Assembly (NCBI RefSeq): GCF_003217095.1
Contig: NZ_QJSR01000001.1
Location: 1,216,009-1,280,008 of the forward strand
Reading direction: 5' to 3'
DNA length: 64,000 nucleotides
Origin: Rhizobium sp. PP-CC-3A-592
Lineage (GTDB): Bacteria > Pseudomonadota > Alphaproteobacteria > Rhizobiales > Rhizobiaceae
The notes beneath the pieces were generated by a model. It saw only the letters and a program-made list of their open reading frames with translations, was not told the DNA's origin and searched no databases. Below, piece by piece: positions 44,755-54,492 of the stretch. The position numbers were made by a program, and so were the translations under genes. Position 1 is the first letter of the stretch. Every line of letters begins with the position of its first letter.

Positions 44755-45471
44755 TCAGGCCTCTTTGCGCCGAAAGGTGAGATAGGCGGAGCTGCGCCCC
44801 TCGCGCCGCGCCTTTGCCTCGTAGCGCGTGCTCGGCCAGGTGTCGTAGGGCGTCAGCCAGTCGCTGGCGTTGCGGGCAGGCCAGTCGAACGCGGCGTGAT
44901 CCCGGCAGTGCAGCAGCGTCCAGTTCACATAGGTGTCGATGTCGGAGGCAAAGCAGAACAGGCCGCCTGGCTTCAGCACGCGGGCGAAACGGTCGAGATT
45001 GACGGGCGAGACGAACCGGCGCTTCCAGTGCTTCCGCTTCGGCCAGGGATCGGGATAGAGCAGGTCGATCTGGTCGATGCTTGCGGCCGGCAGCCAGTCA
45101 AGAACCTGCGTCGCATCGTCGTCATGCAGGCGGATGTTGCGCGCGCCGACCTCTTCGATGCGGCCGACCAGCTTTGCCATGGAGTTGACGAAGGGCTCGA
45201 CACCGATGAAGCCGGTCGAGGGCTGCTCGACGGCGCGGTGGATCAGATGCTCGCCGCCGCCGAAGCCGATCTCCAGCCGCACGCGCTCAACGGCATCCGG
45301 GAAGAGGCTCTTCAGATCGTCCGGCGCGGGCGCATCGAGGTCGAGGCGAAACGTCGGCAGGCCGTGCTCCAGCTGCGCTGCCTGGCTCGCCCGCAGCGGC
45401 TTTCCCTTGCGGCGGCCGAAAAAGGCCTCTGTGGCCCGGGTGGGGGACCCGGAGGGGCGCTTGTCTGTCAT
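44755..45471 (-). CDS. trmB: tRNA (guanine-N7-)-methyltransferase
   Basis: Methylates G46 of tRNA using S-adenosylmethionine. 238 residues. The SAM-binding motif [10 protein letters not shown] is near residue 70, and the catalytic/tRNA-binding [15 protein letters not shown] near 145 is diagnostic. The start at 45469-45471 (MTDKRPSG) follows GGAG by 9 nt; the longer frame runs through the metK terminator and is rejected. It lies directly downstream of metK, which makes its cofactor. Confidence 0.94.
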   Translation of the reverse strand: MTDKRPSGSPTRATEAFFGRRKGKPLRASQAAQLEHGLPTFRLDLDAPAPDDLKSLFPDAVERVRLEIGFGGGEHLIHRAVEQPSTGFIGVEPFVNSMAKLVGRIEEVGARNIRLHDDDATQVLDWLPAASIDQIDLLYPDPWPKRKHWKRRFVSPVNLDRFARVLKPGGLFCFASDIDTYVNWTLLHCRDHAAFDWPARNASDWLTPYDTWPSTRYEAKARREGRSSAYLTFRRKEA

Positions 45472-45491
45472 GCGCTGACGTCTCCAAAAGC

Positions 45492-45520
45492 AAAAACGGA
45501 TGCCGGTGAAGGCATCCGTT
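45492..45520 (-). terminator. Intrinsic terminator after metK
   Basis: On the minus strand a 10-bp perfect stem, AACGGATGCC with GGCATCCGTT, and a 6-nt loop followed by TTT. It lies 33 bp after the metK stop and before trmB. Confidence 0.87.
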
Positions 45521-45553
45521 CTCTTGTCACACATTCACGCAAACCGAAACGGT

Positions 45554-46795
45554 TCAGGCGGTTTTCAGCGCATCCTTCAGCGGCTTGACGAGGTCGAGAC
45601 GCTCCCAGGAGAACGAACCATCGCGACCGGCCTTGCGACCGAAATGGCCATAGGCCGATGTCTTGGCGTATATCGGCTTGTTCAGGTCGAGATGGCGGCG
45701 GATGCCGGAGGGCGAAAGGTCGATCGTCTTGCGGATCGCGGCTTCGACCTCATCTTCGCTGATCTTTCCCGTGCCATGCAGATCGACATAGATCGAGAGC
45801 GGCTGAGCAACGCCGATGGCGTAGGACAGCTGGATCGTGCAGCGATCGGCCAGCCCCGCCGCCACGACGTTCTTTGCGAGGTAGCGGGCGACATAGGCTG
45901 CGGAACGATCGACCTTGGTCGTGTCCTTGCCAGAGAAGGCACCGCCGCCATGCGGCGCGGCGCCGCCATAGGTGTCCACGATGATCTTGCGGCCCGTAAG
46001 GCCGGCATCGCCATCCGGTCCGCCGATGACGAACTTGCCGGTGGGGTTGATGTACCAGTTGCAGTCGGCCGCAATCTCGATGTCGTGCAGGGCTTCGCGG
46101 ATATAAGGCTCGACGACGGCGCGCACTTTGGCGGAATCCCAGCTTTCGTCGAGATGCTGGGTCGACAGGACGATGGAGGCGACCTCCTTCGGCTGACCGT
46201 CGACATAGCGCACGGTGACCTGGCTCTTTGCGTCCGGTCCCAGCTTGCCGGCATCGCCCTCGCCCTTCTTGCGGGCGGCGGCGAGCAAATGAAGAATACG
46301 GTGCGAGTAATAGATCGGGGCGGGCATGAGGTCGGCAGTTTCGCGGCAGGCGTAACCGAACATGATGCCCTGGTCGCCGGCGCCTTCGTCACCCTGCTTG
46401 TCGGCTGCGTTATCGACGCCCTGGGCGATATCGGCCGACTGCGAGTGCAGCAGCACGTCGATCTTCGCCGTCTTCCAGTGGAAGCCGTCCTGCTCGTATC
46501 CGATTTCGCGGATAGCCTTGCGGGCAGCCGTCTTGAACTTGGCCGGGTTGATGACGTCCTTGCCGTTCTTGTCCTTCTTCATCAGGCTCGGCGGCAGGCG
46601 CACTTCACCGGCGATCACCACGCGGTTCGTGGTGGCCAGCGTTTCGCAGGCGATGCGCACGCCCCAGGGATCGACACCCGTCTTTGCAGCTTCGCGATAA
46701 ACCAGATCGACGATCTCGTCCGAAATCCGGTCGCAAACCTTATCGGGATGTCCCTCGGCCACGGACTCGGAAGTAAACAGGTAGTTAGCACGCAT
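45554..46795 (-). CDS. metK: S-adenosylmethionine synthase
   Basis: Makes S-adenosylmethionine from methionine and ATP. 413 residues. The motifs [13 protein letters not shown] near 14, [12 protein letters not shown] near 130 and [17 protein letters not shown] near 280 are complete; insertions near 105-120 and 165-180 give the longer alphaproteobacterial form. The ATG at 46793-46795 has GAGGGGA about 8 nt upstream; the longer frame adds 23 residues unlike the family. A promoter and an AT-rich dyad lie 45-95 bp upstream. Confidence 0.96.
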   Translation of the reverse strand: MRANYLFTSESVAEGHPDKVCDRISDEIVDLVYREAAKTGVDPWGVRIACETLATTNRVVIAGEVRLPPSLMKKDKNGKDVINPAKFKTAARKAIREIGYEQDGFHWKTAKIDVLLHSQSADIAQGVDNAADKQGDEGAGDQGIMFGYACRETADLMPAPIYYSHRILHLLAAARKKGEGDAGKLGPDAKSQVTVRYVDGQPKEVASIVLSTQHLDESWDSAKVRAVVEPYIREALHDIEIAADCNWYINPTGKFVIGGPDGDAGLTGRKIIVDTYGGAAPHGGGAFSGKDTTKVDRSAAYVARYLAKNVVAAGLADRCTIQLSYAIGVAQPLSIYVDLHGTGKISEDEVEAAIRKTIDLSPSGIRRHLDLNKPIYAKTSAYGHFGRKAGRDGSFSWERLDLVKPLKDALKTA

Positions 46796-46838
46796 GCGGG
46801 ACGTCCCCTCAGTGAAAACAGGCTTCGACGGTGTAGTA

Positions 46839-46867
46839 AGTATGCCCGTAAAAGACAAGCGCACAAG
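46839..46867 (-). promoter_or_regulatory. Candidate metK promoter
   Basis: On the minus strand CTTGTG (complement of 46862-46867), a 17-bp spacer and CATACT (complement of 46839-46844). It lies 44 bp upstream of the metK ATG, with the AT-rich dyad directly abutting the -35. Confidence 0.6.
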
Positions 46868-46889
46868 GACATAAATATATCTTTATATC
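46868..46889. promoter_or_regulatory. AT-rich dyad, candidate SAM/SAH regulator (SamR/SahR-type) operator
   Basis: A 22-bp imperfect palindrome with half-sites GACATAAA and TTTATATC (18 of 22 positions symmetric). It has the look of the ATAAAG...CTTTAT sites bound by ArsR-family methionine-cycle regulators in Alphaproteobacteria. It abuts the metK -35. No such regulator gene is in the window. Confidence 0.6.
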
Positions 46890-46967
46890 AACAATTGGGG
46901 TTGTTTATTGCCGAATTTCGGCTTGCTATGGCTTGAAGCCGATTTTTCGAAGCGTCCTATCCGACAT

Positions 46968-46991
46968 GAAAAAAGCGGCCCGTAAGCCGCT
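46968..46991 (-). terminator. Intrinsic terminator after praR
   Basis: On the minus strand AGCGGC, a 6-nt loop, GCCGCT, then a T-rich run (TTTTTTC). It lies 24 bp after the praR stop and separates praR from the metK promoter. Confidence 0.85.
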
Positions 46992-47014
46992 CTTTTCATA
47001 CGAAACCTGATGCA

Positions 47015-47440
47015 CTATTCGGAATCGACGTCTGCCGCGAGCGCCTTGACCAGATCGACGATCTTGCGCCGGACCTTGGGGTCACCGATCTTGACGAAAG
47101 CCCGGTTCAACTGGAGGCCTTCGGAAGACGACAGGAAGTCGACGACATAGTTGGAGCTCGAGGCTTCGGCCATGCCGGACGCACCGCTGCCGGACCCGGA
47201 ATCGCCAGGCGCATCTTCGAAGAAGAAGGACACCGGAACATTGAGAATCGCGGAGATGTTCTGAAGACGGCTCGCACCGACACGGTTGGTGCCCTTCTCG
47301 TATTTCTGAATTTGCTGAAAGGTAATGCCGAGTGCTTCACCCAGCTTCTCCTGGCTCATTCCAAGCATTGTCCGGCGAAGCCTGATCCGACTTCCGACAT
47401 GGATGTCGATCGGATTCGGCTTCTTTTTGTTCTCAATCAT
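47015..47440 (-). CDS. praR: XRE-family regulator PraR/PhrR
   Basis: A 141-residue DNA-binding protein. A Cro/C1-type helix-turn-helix spans residues about 15-70 (MSQEKLGEALGITFQQIQKY), followed by a Ser/Gly-rich linker and a C-terminal helix (VRRKIVDLVKAL). It matches rhizobial PraR/PhrR, which represses quorum-sensing and attachment genes in Rhizobium and was found acid-induced beside the lnt (actA) gene in Sinorhizobium. The position between metK and lnt agrees with that. Confidence 0.88.
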   Translation of the reverse strand: MIENKKKPNPIDIHVGSRIRLRRTMLGMSQEKLGEALGITFQQIQKYEKGTNRVGASRLQNISAILNVPVSFFFEDAPGDSGSGSGASGMAEASSSNYVVDFLSSSEGLQLNRAFVKIGDPKVRRKIVDLVKALAADVDSE

Positions 47441-47591
47441 AGCGGGTTCCTATTATTCGAATTTACTTCAGCCCGTACGTCGGCCGTTGCAAAGAGCAGA
47501 CCACATGCCATGCCACGTAGTCCGGGTCATTCCCCTCCGAGCATAGGTGCGTTTGACAGCAGCGGCACTATGCAACTTCGCGCGTTTTGGG

Positions 47592-49187
47592 TCAATTCTG
47601 CCGAAAAACAAAACCAAAACGAGAAAGTATCGCGGACACCATCATAAACAGCACCAGAACGAGAGCGTGCCTCCGCTGCTGCTCGGGCGCGGCGACCAAA
47701 GCCGCACGACCGGGCAGAATTGTGTCGAAAAAGCCACGTTCGCCAAGAGAAAGGCCGGAGACGACATTTCCTCGCGCATCAATGACCGCTGAAATGCCGG
47801 AATTGGCCGCGCGGATCATCGGGACGCCATTTTCGACCGCGCGCAGGCGCGCCTGCTGGAAGTGCTGGTAGGGGCCCGGCGTGTCGCCGAACCAGGCGTC
47901 ATTGGTGATGTTGAGCAGCGCACCTGTGGAACGCGCGTCGCTGCCGATCTCGTTCGGGAAAATCGCCTCGTAGCAGATCAGGGGATAAAGCGTGCGCCCG
48001 CCCGGCAGCGTCAGGATGGTGCGGGTTGCTGCCGATGAGAAGCCGCCCGGCATCGAGGCGGCGATCGCATTCAGCCCCATGCGCGACAGCAGATCCTCGA
48101 ACGGCAGATATTCGCCAAAGGGCACGAGGTGGACTTTGTCGGCCGCACCGACGATCTGGCCACGGTCGTCGATGACATAGACGGAATTGTAGTAGCGCGG
48201 CGGCAGGCCGGCGCCCGCATCTTCCGTGCGGACGGCGCCGGTGACGAGGATTTGCCCGTCCTGCAGCACGTCGGCGATCCGCGTCAGGGCATCCGGATTG
48301 TCCGTGAGGATGAAGGGGACAGCCGTTTCCGGCCAGACGATGATATCCGGCCGCTTGCCGCCCGTCTCGGGCGGTGCTGCGCTCAGCGCCAGATGAGCCT
48401 CGAAGACGGAGGCGCGCTCACTGTCGTCGAGTTTGCGGGCCTGATCGATGACGGGCTGGACGATCCTCACCGTTGTCTGCGGCTCGGCTGCGGGCGGCTG
48501 GGGCTCGTGCAGACGATAGGCGCCATAGCCGACATGGGCCGCGACCAGACCGGCCGCGAGCGTCAGCCCGACGCCCATGCCCTTGCGGGTGCCGATCAGA
48601 GCAGGTGCCGCATAGACGAAGACGGCGAGCAGGTTCATTCCGACCATGCCGACCAGCGAGACCGACTGCATGAGGAGCGGCACCGGCATGGCGGCCATTC
48701 CAATCGCGTTCCACGGGAAGCCCGTGAACAGAACGCCGCGCAGCCATTCGGCTCCCGAAAAAGCGACGGCGAGCGCCGCGATGCGCCCTGCTCCGTCGGA
48801 CCAGAGCAGACGGGCGACGAAGGCCGCCAAGCCGTAATAGATCGCGAGCACGGCCGGCAGGCCGACGACGGCGAGCGGCAGCGCCCAGGCAAAGGTTTCT
48901 GCCTCCACCAGAAGCGCATTGCCGAGCCACCAGAGACTGCCGAGGAGATAGCCAAAGCCGAAGCACCAGCCGAGCGAAAAGGCAGGCAGCGCCCGACGAA
49001 GCGGACCGTGCTCCGGCTGGCCGGACGTCCCGTCGAGCAACCAGACGAGAATGGGAAAGGTCAGAAACGGAACGGCGAAAATGTTGAAGGGCGGCAAGGC
49101 GAGGACCGTGACCAGCCCAGCCAGAAACGCGAGGGATGCCCGCCGAAGACCCGACGACAGCATGATCCTGCCGGCCAAACGTTCCAT
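47592..49187 (-). CDS. lnt: Apolipoprotein N-acyltransferase
   Basis: Adds the third acyl chain to lipoproteins at the periplasmic face of the inner membrane. 531 residues. About six to seven N-terminal membrane segments are followed by a nitrilase-type domain with the catalytic triad: Glu in VWPETAVPF near 285, Lys in DKVHLVPFGEYLPF near 350 and Cys in ICYEAIFP near 400. The ATG at 49185-49187 (MERLAG) is preferred to a longer frame. Known in Sinorhizobium as actA for its acid-tolerance effect. Confidence 0.93.
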   Translation of the reverse strand: MERLAGRIMLSSGLRRASLAFLAGLVTVLALPPFNIFAVPFLTFPILVWLLDGTSGQPEHGPLRRALPAFSLGWCFGFGYLLGSLWWLGNALLVEAETFAWALPLAVVGLPAVLAIYYGLAAFVARLLWSDGAGRIAALAVAFSGAEWLRGVLFTGFPWNAIGMAAMPVPLLMQSVSLVGMVGMNLLAVFVYAAPALIGTRKGMGVGLTLAAGLVAAHVGYGAYRLHEPQPPAAEPQTTVRIVQPVIDQARKLDDSERASVFEAHLALSAAPPETGGKRPDIIVWPETAVPFILTDNPDALTRIADVLQDGQILVTGAVRTEDAGAGLPPRYYNSVYVIDDRGQIVGAADKVHLVPFGEYLPFEDLLSRMGLNAIAASMPGGFSSAATRTILTLPGGRTLYPLICYEAIFPNEIGSDARSTGALLNITNDAWFGDTPGPYQHFQQARLRAVENGVPMIRAANSGISAVIDARGNVVSGLSLGERGFFDTILPGRAALVAAPEQQRRHALVLVLFMMVSAILSRFGFVFRQN

Positions 49188-49375
49188 TCGCAATCCTATC
49201 CGCCTGCTGCGATCCGGGCACCCCGCATCATGCGCCACGATGATCCCGTGGCGCCGGTCGACGTCCCACGCTCTTCATGATGCATCAGGCATGCCCAGAC
49301 CATGTGTCCTGTTGCTGATCGACGCGCCGGAGAAGGCCATGCCACGACCCGACGTGCGGAACGGCGTCGGAGCCG

Positions 49376-50599
49376 TCAGCGGCCCGCGCGGCCGGACGGC
49401 TCTTCGGTGGAGGTCGCTTCGGTCCGTGGAGGCTCGACACCGACGTCTTCCTCGCCCTTCACGGCCGTGCGGCGGCGGGCCGGTGGGCGCTTGCGGACGA
49501 TCCGGACCTTCTTCACGCGCCGGGGGTCGGCATCCAGGACCTGGAATTCGAACCCCGGAAGCGCCTGCACGACCTCGCCTCGGGCAGGAATGCGCCCGAG
49601 GGAGGCGAACACCAGTCCACCCAGCGTATCCACCTCTTCCAGCTGCTCGCGCACGTCGAAGTCGGGACCGATCGCAGCCGCGATCACCTCGAGCTCGACG
49701 CGGGCATCGGCCACGAAGATGTCGTCCGACGTGCGGGAGAACATGACCTCGCTGTCGTCATGCTCGTCCTCGATATCGCCGACGACCATCTCGACGATGT
49801 CCTCCAGCGACGCCAGCCCATCGGTGCCGCCATATTCATCGATGACGAGCGCCATCTGGATGCGCGCGGCCTGCATGCGCTGCATGAGGTCGGAGGCATG
49901 CATGGACGGCGGCACGAACAGAACCTGACGGATGATGCCGGCCTCTTCCACCGTCTTGTCGAGATCGATACGGGCGAGGTCGATGCCGGCGCGCGGCTGG
50001 CGCTGCACCTTCTGCGGACGGTCCGCAGCGAGGGCCGCAACGGCCGGCGATGCCGCCACGCGCGGCGGGCCGCGGCGGCGGGCGCGCGCCTGCTTCGTCA
50101 CATAGGTGAGGAGGTCGCGGATGTGGACCATCCCGCGGGGATCATCGAGGCTTTCGCTGTAGACCGGCATGCGCGAGCGCCCGGACTCCTCGAAGATGAT
50201 CATGAGTTCGCCGATGGTGATGCTCTGGTCGACGGCCTCGATATCGGCACGCGGCACCATCACATCCTCCACGCGCACTTCACGAAAACGCAGGATGTTG
50301 TTGAGCATGGCGCGCTCGGCCGGCGAGAAGACCTCGTCGGCCCCCGGATCCGCCATCAGGGCGTCGGCAAGATCCTCGCGGATCGTGGCGCCATTCGGAC
50401 TGCGGAACAGGCGGGCCGCACGGGCCCAGAAAGAAGTATGGTGCCGGTGGCCTTCCGGCTTGTGGGCCTCGGGCTTGAGGGCCTCGGCGGCTTCGGCCTC
50501 ATAGGCCTGAACCGCGCTACTACTGCCCGGTTCGTCCTGACTGGAGGCGTCGGCATCGTCTGTGCCAGCCGCGGCAGGCTGTGATCTGAAGTCGCTCAT
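49376..50599 (-). CDS. CBS-domain hemolysin/CorC family protein
   Basis: A 407-residue cytoplasmic protein with an acidic Ala/Glu-rich N-terminus, a paired CBS domain (residues about 110-285, REVRVEDVMVPRADI and VDEYGGTDGLASLED) and a C-terminal CorC_HlyC transporter-associated domain (about 295-380). The DUF21 membrane part is absent, as in CorC/YbeX. The middle contains an unusual basic stretch (QARARRRGPPR) splitting the CBS pair. YbeX is linked to ribosome assembly and metal homeostasis. Order miaB-phoH-ybeY-corC-lnt is the same as in E. coli. Confidence 0.88.
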   Translation of the reverse strand: MSDFRSQPAAAGTDDADASSQDEPGSSSAVQAYEAEAAEALKPEAHKPEGHRHHTSFWARAARLFRSPNGATIREDLADALMADPGADEVFSPAERAMLNNILRFREVRVEDVMVPRADIEAVDQSITIGELMIIFEESGRSRMPVYSESLDDPRGMVHIRDLLTYVTKQARARRRGPPRVAASPAVAALAADRPQKVQRQPRAGIDLARIDLDKTVEEAGIIRQVLFVPPSMHASDLMQRMQAARIQMALVIDEYGGTDGLASLEDIVEMVVGDIEDEHDDSEVMFSRTSDDIFVADARVELEVIAAAIGPDFDVREQLEEVDTLGGLVFASLGRIPARGEVVQALPGFEFQVLDADPRRVKKVRIVRKRPPARRRTAVKGEEDVGVEPPRTEATSTEEPSGRAGR

Positions 50600-50611
50600 C
50601 GTTCCAAACTG

Positions 50612-51127
50612 TCAAACGGGATCGCTGTCCCCATAAGGATCAGATACCCCAAGACCTGAGAGAATGCGAGTCTCCAGCTGTTCCATTCGCTCCGCTTCCG
50701 CCGTTTCCAGGTGGTCGTAGCCGAAAAGATGCAGGAAACCATGCACCAGAAGATGTGTCAGATGGTCATCGAAGGACTTTCCCAGGTCTTCTGATTCGCG
50801 CAGCAGCGTCTCGTAAGCGAGCACGATATCGCCCAGCATCGGGCCCGGCATGCCGCCCGGCACCACGGGAAAGGCCGGGAAGGACAGGACGTTCGTCGGC
50901 TTGTCCTGGCTGCGCCATTCCGCATTGATGCTGCGGATTTCCGCGTCGCTGGTGAAGACGAGGGACAGTTCCGGCGTCATCTTGGGGAAGGGCTGGCTTT
51001 CCTCGCGCGCGAGAAAGGCGGCGGCATGTTCGAGAATGCGCGTGCTCGATGCCTCGAGCACGGCCTCATCCGGCCAGTCGCCGTCCTCGACGCTGACCTG
51101 AAGGTCCAGAAAGGATGTATGCGACAT
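50612..51127 (-). CDS. ybeY: Endoribonuclease YbeY (rRNA maturation)
   Basis: Metal-dependent RNase in 16S rRNA 3'-end processing and ribosome quality control. 171 residues. The zinc site H-x3-H-x5-H is His129, His133 and His139 in HGFLHLFGYDH, and NVLSFPAFPV near 79 is conserved. In S. meliloti YbeY affects sRNA control. It lies 3 bp downstream of phoH and 12 bp before the corC-like gene. Confidence 0.95.
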   Translation of the reverse strand: MSHTSFLDLQVSVEDGDWPDEAVLEASSTRILEHAAAFLAREESQPFPKMTPELSLVFTSDAEIRSINAEWRSQDKPTNVLSFPAFPVVPGGMPGPMLGDIVLAYETLLRESEDLGKSFDDHLTHLLVHGFLHLFGYDHLETAEAERMEQLETRILSGLGVSDPYGDSDPV

Positions 51128-51130
51128 GCT

Positions 51131-52177
51131 TTACAGGCTTTCGTCCGGCACAGCCGTCTGCGCCTCGTAGGCCCGCACGATCCGCGCGACCATCGGATGC
51201 CGCACGACATCAACATCCTTGAAGCGCACGACGGAGACGCCCTCGACCTCTTTCAGGATCTGCAGCGCTTCCACAAGACCCGATTTGGTGCCGCGCGGCA
51301 GATCGACCTGGCTCGGGTCGCCGGTGACGATCATGCGACCGTTTTCGCCGAGACGGGTCAGAAACATCTTCATCTGCATGGTCGTGGTGTTCTGCGCCTC
51401 GTCGAGAATAACGACGGCATTGCCGAGCGTGCGGCCGCGCATGAAGGCGAGCGGGGCGATTTCGATGACGCCGGCGGTGATCGCCCGCTCCACCTTGTCG
51501 CCGGGCATCATGTCGTAGAGCGCATCGTAAAGCGGGCGGAGATAGGGATCGACCTTCTCCTTCATGTCGCCGGGCAGGAAGCCCAGGCGTTCGCCGGCCT
51601 CGACGGCCGGACGCGAGAGGATGATGCGATCGACCGCGCCGCGCTCCAGAAGCTGGGCGGCATAGGCCACAGCGAGGTAAGTCTTGCCGGTCCCGGCCGG
51701 ACCAACACCGAAGACGAGCTCGGAGCGTTCCAGCGCGCGGATATAGGCATCCTGCGTCGGTGTGCGGGCGGCGATGGTCTTCTTGCGGGTCGAGATCTGC
51801 GCGAGGTTCAACTTGGCCTTCTTCTCCATGGTGGGAAGCTGCAACTGGTCGTCGGCGGCAACCGCCATGCGGATCGCGCCCTCCACGTCGGAGGTCTCGA
51901 CCGTGCTGCCCTTTTGCAGGCGACCATAGAGATAATCCAGTGCCCGGCGCGCCTGATTGGTCGCCGTCACCTCGCCCGAGATCGCCACGGAATTGCCGCG
52001 CGGGCGGGCATCCACATGCAGGCGCTGCTCAATCAGCTTGAGGTTCTGATCGTATTGTCCGAACAGCTCGCTCGCAAAGCGGTTGTTCTCGAATGTGAGC
52101 ACGAAGTGATTGGCGTCTGTCGTAGGCGTTGTCTTTGACTGGCGCGGCGGGGTTGAAACCAATTCGTGTCCGTTCAA
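51131..52177 (-). CDS. PhoH-like ATPase (YbeZ)
   Basis: A 348-residue P-loop ATPase with Walker A GPAGTGKTYLAV near residue 165 and Walker B VVILDEAQNTT near 260. An N-terminal KH-like region (about 30-110) precedes it. YbeZ works beside YbeY in rRNA processing. The start is a TTG at 52175-52177; no ATG exists in the first 100 residues, and family homology begins at HFVLTFENNRFA about residue 23. Confidence 0.9.
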   Translation of the reverse strand: MNGHELVSTPPRQSKTTPTTDANHFVLTFENNRFASELFGQYDQNLKLIEQRLHVDARPRGNSVAISGEVTATNQARRALDYLYGRLQKGSTVETSDVEGAIRMAVAADDQLQLPTMEKKAKLNLAQISTRKKTIAARTPTQDAYIRALERSELVFGVGPAGTGKTYLAVAYAAQLLERGAVDRIILSRPAVEAGERLGFLPGDMKEKVDPYLRPLYDALYDMMPGDKVERAITAGVIEIAPLAFMRGRTLGNAVVILDEAQNTTTMQMKMFLTRLGENGRMIVTGDPSQVDLPRGTKSGLVEALQILKEVEGVSVVRFKDVDVVRHPMVARIVRAYEAQTAVPDESL

Positions 52178-52217
52178 GCGGCAGGGCTCCCGAGGATGTC
52201 GTCAGGCCCTCATTGTA

Positions 52218-53609
52218 TCAGTCGTCGACCACGTCGGCAAACAAACTGTTAGGACCCGCGGCGGTGATTCGTACCTTGATAATGTCACCGATTTCCACGC
52301 CCTTTGCATCAACATTCACCGACTGCAGCCAGGGCGATCGGCCGATGAGTTGGCCGGGCATGCGGCCGGGCTTTTCCAGAAGCAGGTCGATCGTGCGGCC
52401 GATGCAGCTTTCGTTGAAGGCGCGCTGCTGCTCGAGAAGCAAAGCCTGTAGCGTTTCCAAACGCTTGGCCTTGACATCCTCCGGCACCTGATCCTTGAGG
52501 TCCGCGCCGGGTGTACCGGGACGGGTTGAATATTTGAACGAAAATGCCTGTGCATAACCAACGGTGCGCACGAGGCTCAGCGTGTCCTCGAAATCCGCAT
52601 CGGTCTCACCGGGGAAGCCGACGATGAAATCACCCGACAAAGCGAGGTTCGGCTGGGCGCGGCGGATCCGCTCGACCAGCGCCACATATTCGGCCGCCGT
52701 GTGACGCCGGTTCATGGCCTTGAGGATACGGTCCGAGCCGGACTGGACCGGCAAATGCAGGTAGGGCATCAGGGCCGGCAGGGTCCGGTGCGCCTCGATC
52801 AGGCTGTCGTCCATGTCGCGCGGATGGCTGGTGGTGTAGCGCAGGCGCGCAAGGCCATCGATTTCCGACAGCCGTTGCAGGAGAGCGCCGAGGCCTTCGC
52901 CGCCCGCGGTGACGGTACCGTGCCAGGCGTTGACGTTCTGACCGAGCAGCGTGATCTCGCGAACGCCGGCCGACACAAGCCTTTCGGCTTCCGCAACGAT
53001 CTGCGCCATGGGGCGGGAGACTTCCGAACCGCGCGTATAGGGCACGACGCAGAAGGTACAGAACTTGTCACAGCCTTCCTGCACGGTGAGGAAGGCGGTG
53101 ACGCCGCGGGCGCGGGTCTTTGCCTTGTCGGGTGCCGGCAGGTGCTCGAACTTGTCTTCGATCGCGTAGTCCGTTTCCAGCACGCGCTCGCCGCGGCTGA
53201 CGCGCTTCAGCGCCTCCGGCAGGCGGTGATAGGTCTGCGGCCCGATGACGAGATCGACGGCGGGCGCCCGGCGGAGGATCTCGTCGCCTTCGGCCTGTGC
53301 TACGCAGCCAGCCACGCCGATCATCATCTCGCGCCCTTCGCCTGCCTTGCGCTTCTTCAGGTCGCGCAGTCGGCCAAGGGCGGAATAGACCTTTTCGGCT
53401 GCCTTCTCCCGGATGTGACAGGTGTTTAGAAGAACGAGATCCGCATCCTCCGCATTGTCGGTCGCGACATAGCCGTCCTTCGCCAGCGCGTCCGTCATCC
53501 TGTCGGAATCATAGACGTTCATCTGGCAGCCGTAGGTCTTCACGAAGACCTTTTTCGTCGGGGCCGGGGCAAGGCCGGATGGGGGAGCGAGGAGCGTTTG
53601 GTCGGTCAT
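52218..53609 (-). CDS. miaB: tRNA-2-methylthio-N6-dimethylallyladenosine synthase
   Basis: Radical-SAM methylthiotransferase that modifies A37 of tRNAs. 463 residues. It has an N-terminal UPF0004 domain with [13 protein letters not shown] near 31 and conserved Cys in [11 protein letters not shown] near 67; the radical-SAM core has CDKFCTFC near 173, and the C-terminal TRAM domain ends the protein. The ATG at 53607-53609 (MTDQTLLAP) is chosen from the family N-terminus. First gene of the miaB-phoH-ybeY-corC-lnt cluster. Confidence 0.95.
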   Translation of the reverse strand: MTDQTLLAPPSGLAPAPTKKVFVKTYGCQMNVYDSDRMTDALAKDGYVATDNAEDADLVLLNTCHIREKAAEKVYSALGRLRDLKKRKAGEGREMMIGVAGCVAQAEGDEILRRAPAVDLVIGPQTYHRLPEALKRVSRGERVLETDYAIEDKFEHLPAPDKAKTRARGVTAFLTVQEGCDKFCTFCVVPYTRGSEVSRPMAQIVAEAERLVSAGVREITLLGQNVNAWHGTVTAGGEGLGALLQRLSEIDGLARLRYTTSHPRDMDDSLIEAHRTLPALMPYLHLPVQSGSDRILKAMNRRHTAAEYVALVERIRRAQPNLALSGDFIVGFPGETDADFEDTLSLVRTVGYAQAFSFKYSTRPGTPGADLKDQVPEDVKAKRLETLQALLLEQQRAFNESCIGRTIDLLLEKPGRMPGQLIGRSPWLQSVNVDAKGVEIGDIIKVRITAAGPNSLFADVVDD

Positions 53610-53695
53610 GTCTGGTGCATACCGCAAATCAAGCTGGAAATGAAGCGATGTGGGTTTGGGAAGGTGTCGGGATGGGAGATAGGAAGAAAGCCCCC

Positions 53696-54487
53696 TCACC
53701 GCCCCCGAAGCCGCGCCAGCAGCATGCCTTTCAGCTGCCTCTCCACATCCCGGCTGACCTGCTTGCGGTTGCTGTCGGCGCGGTAGGCGATGGTGGCGCC
53801 GAAGACGAGGTCGACGTCGACGGCGCCTTCGCGCAGGATGCCCATGAGGTGCGGCACGAGTTCGATGTCGCCCGGCCAGGCGGCGATGGGGCGGTGGTAG
53901 CGGCCCATCGGCATGCCGTGGACTTTTGTGTAGGCGATGGCGACCGGCTGGACGTGGACGGTTCCCTCGGGCGCCAGCGGTACGGCGGCAGCGGCGGCGC
54001 CGAAGAGCGAGGTCTTGATTTCCAGCAGCCGGTTGCCGTCAGAGGTCGTGCCTTCGGGGAAGAGCACGACGATCTCGCCCGCGGCAAGGCGCGCGCCGAT
54101 CTCGTTGACCTGGTTTCCGGTCGTGCGCTTCTGCTCGCGCGCGACGAAGATGGTTGCCTGCAGGCGGGCGAGCAGGCCGAAGACGGGCCATGCCTTCACC
54201 TCTGCTTTCGCGATGAAGACAACATCGGCGACGGAGCCGAGGGCGAGGATGTCCTTCCAGCTGACATGGTTGGACACGAGCAGCAGAGGCCGGCTTATAT
54301 CGGGCGCACCATGGACATGCACCCGAAGCCCGATCATGCGGCAGGCGATGCGATGCCAGAGGCGCGGCAGGGTTCGCCTTGCCGGTCCGTCGCGCCAGAG
54401 CAGAAAGAGCTGCACCGGGGCGAGCAGAAGCGTCGCCAGGATGAGGAGCGAGACGCAGACGACGATCCGGAGCCAGACGATCATCAT
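53696..54487 (-). CDS. 1-acyl-sn-glycerol-3-phosphate acyltransferase (PlsC family)
   Basis: A 263-residue membrane-associated acyltransferase. An N-terminal membrane segment (about 3-25) is followed by the NHVSWKD box (HX4D) near residue 68, [11 protein letters not shown] near 105 and [11 protein letters not shown] near 140. It forms phosphatidic acid or, as OlsA-like proteins do in rhizobia, ornithine lipid. The two roles cannot be separated from sequence. The ATG pair at 54482-54487 overlaps the rimI stop region; a longer frame upstream reads through rimI and is rejected. Confidence 0.88.
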   Translation of the reverse strand: MMIVWLRIVVCVSLLILATLLLAPVQLFLLWRDGPARRTLPRLWHRIACRMIGLRVHVHGAPDISRPLLLVSNHVSWKDILALGSVADVVFIAKAEVKAWPVFGLLARLQATIFVAREQKRTTGNQVNEIGARLAAGEIVVLFPEGTTSDGNRLLEIKTSLFGAAAAAVPLAPEGTVHVQPVAIAYTKVHGMPMGRYHRPIAAWPGDIELVPHLMGILREGAVDVDLVFGATIAYRADSNRKQVSRDVERQLKGMLLARLRGR

Positions 54488-54492
54488 GCTGC

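Noticed and set aside
46796-46990. SAM riboswitch upstream of metK
   Set aside because: No SAM-I, SAM-II or SAM/SAH core could be recognised in the leader; a DNA dyad next to the -35 explains control more simply.
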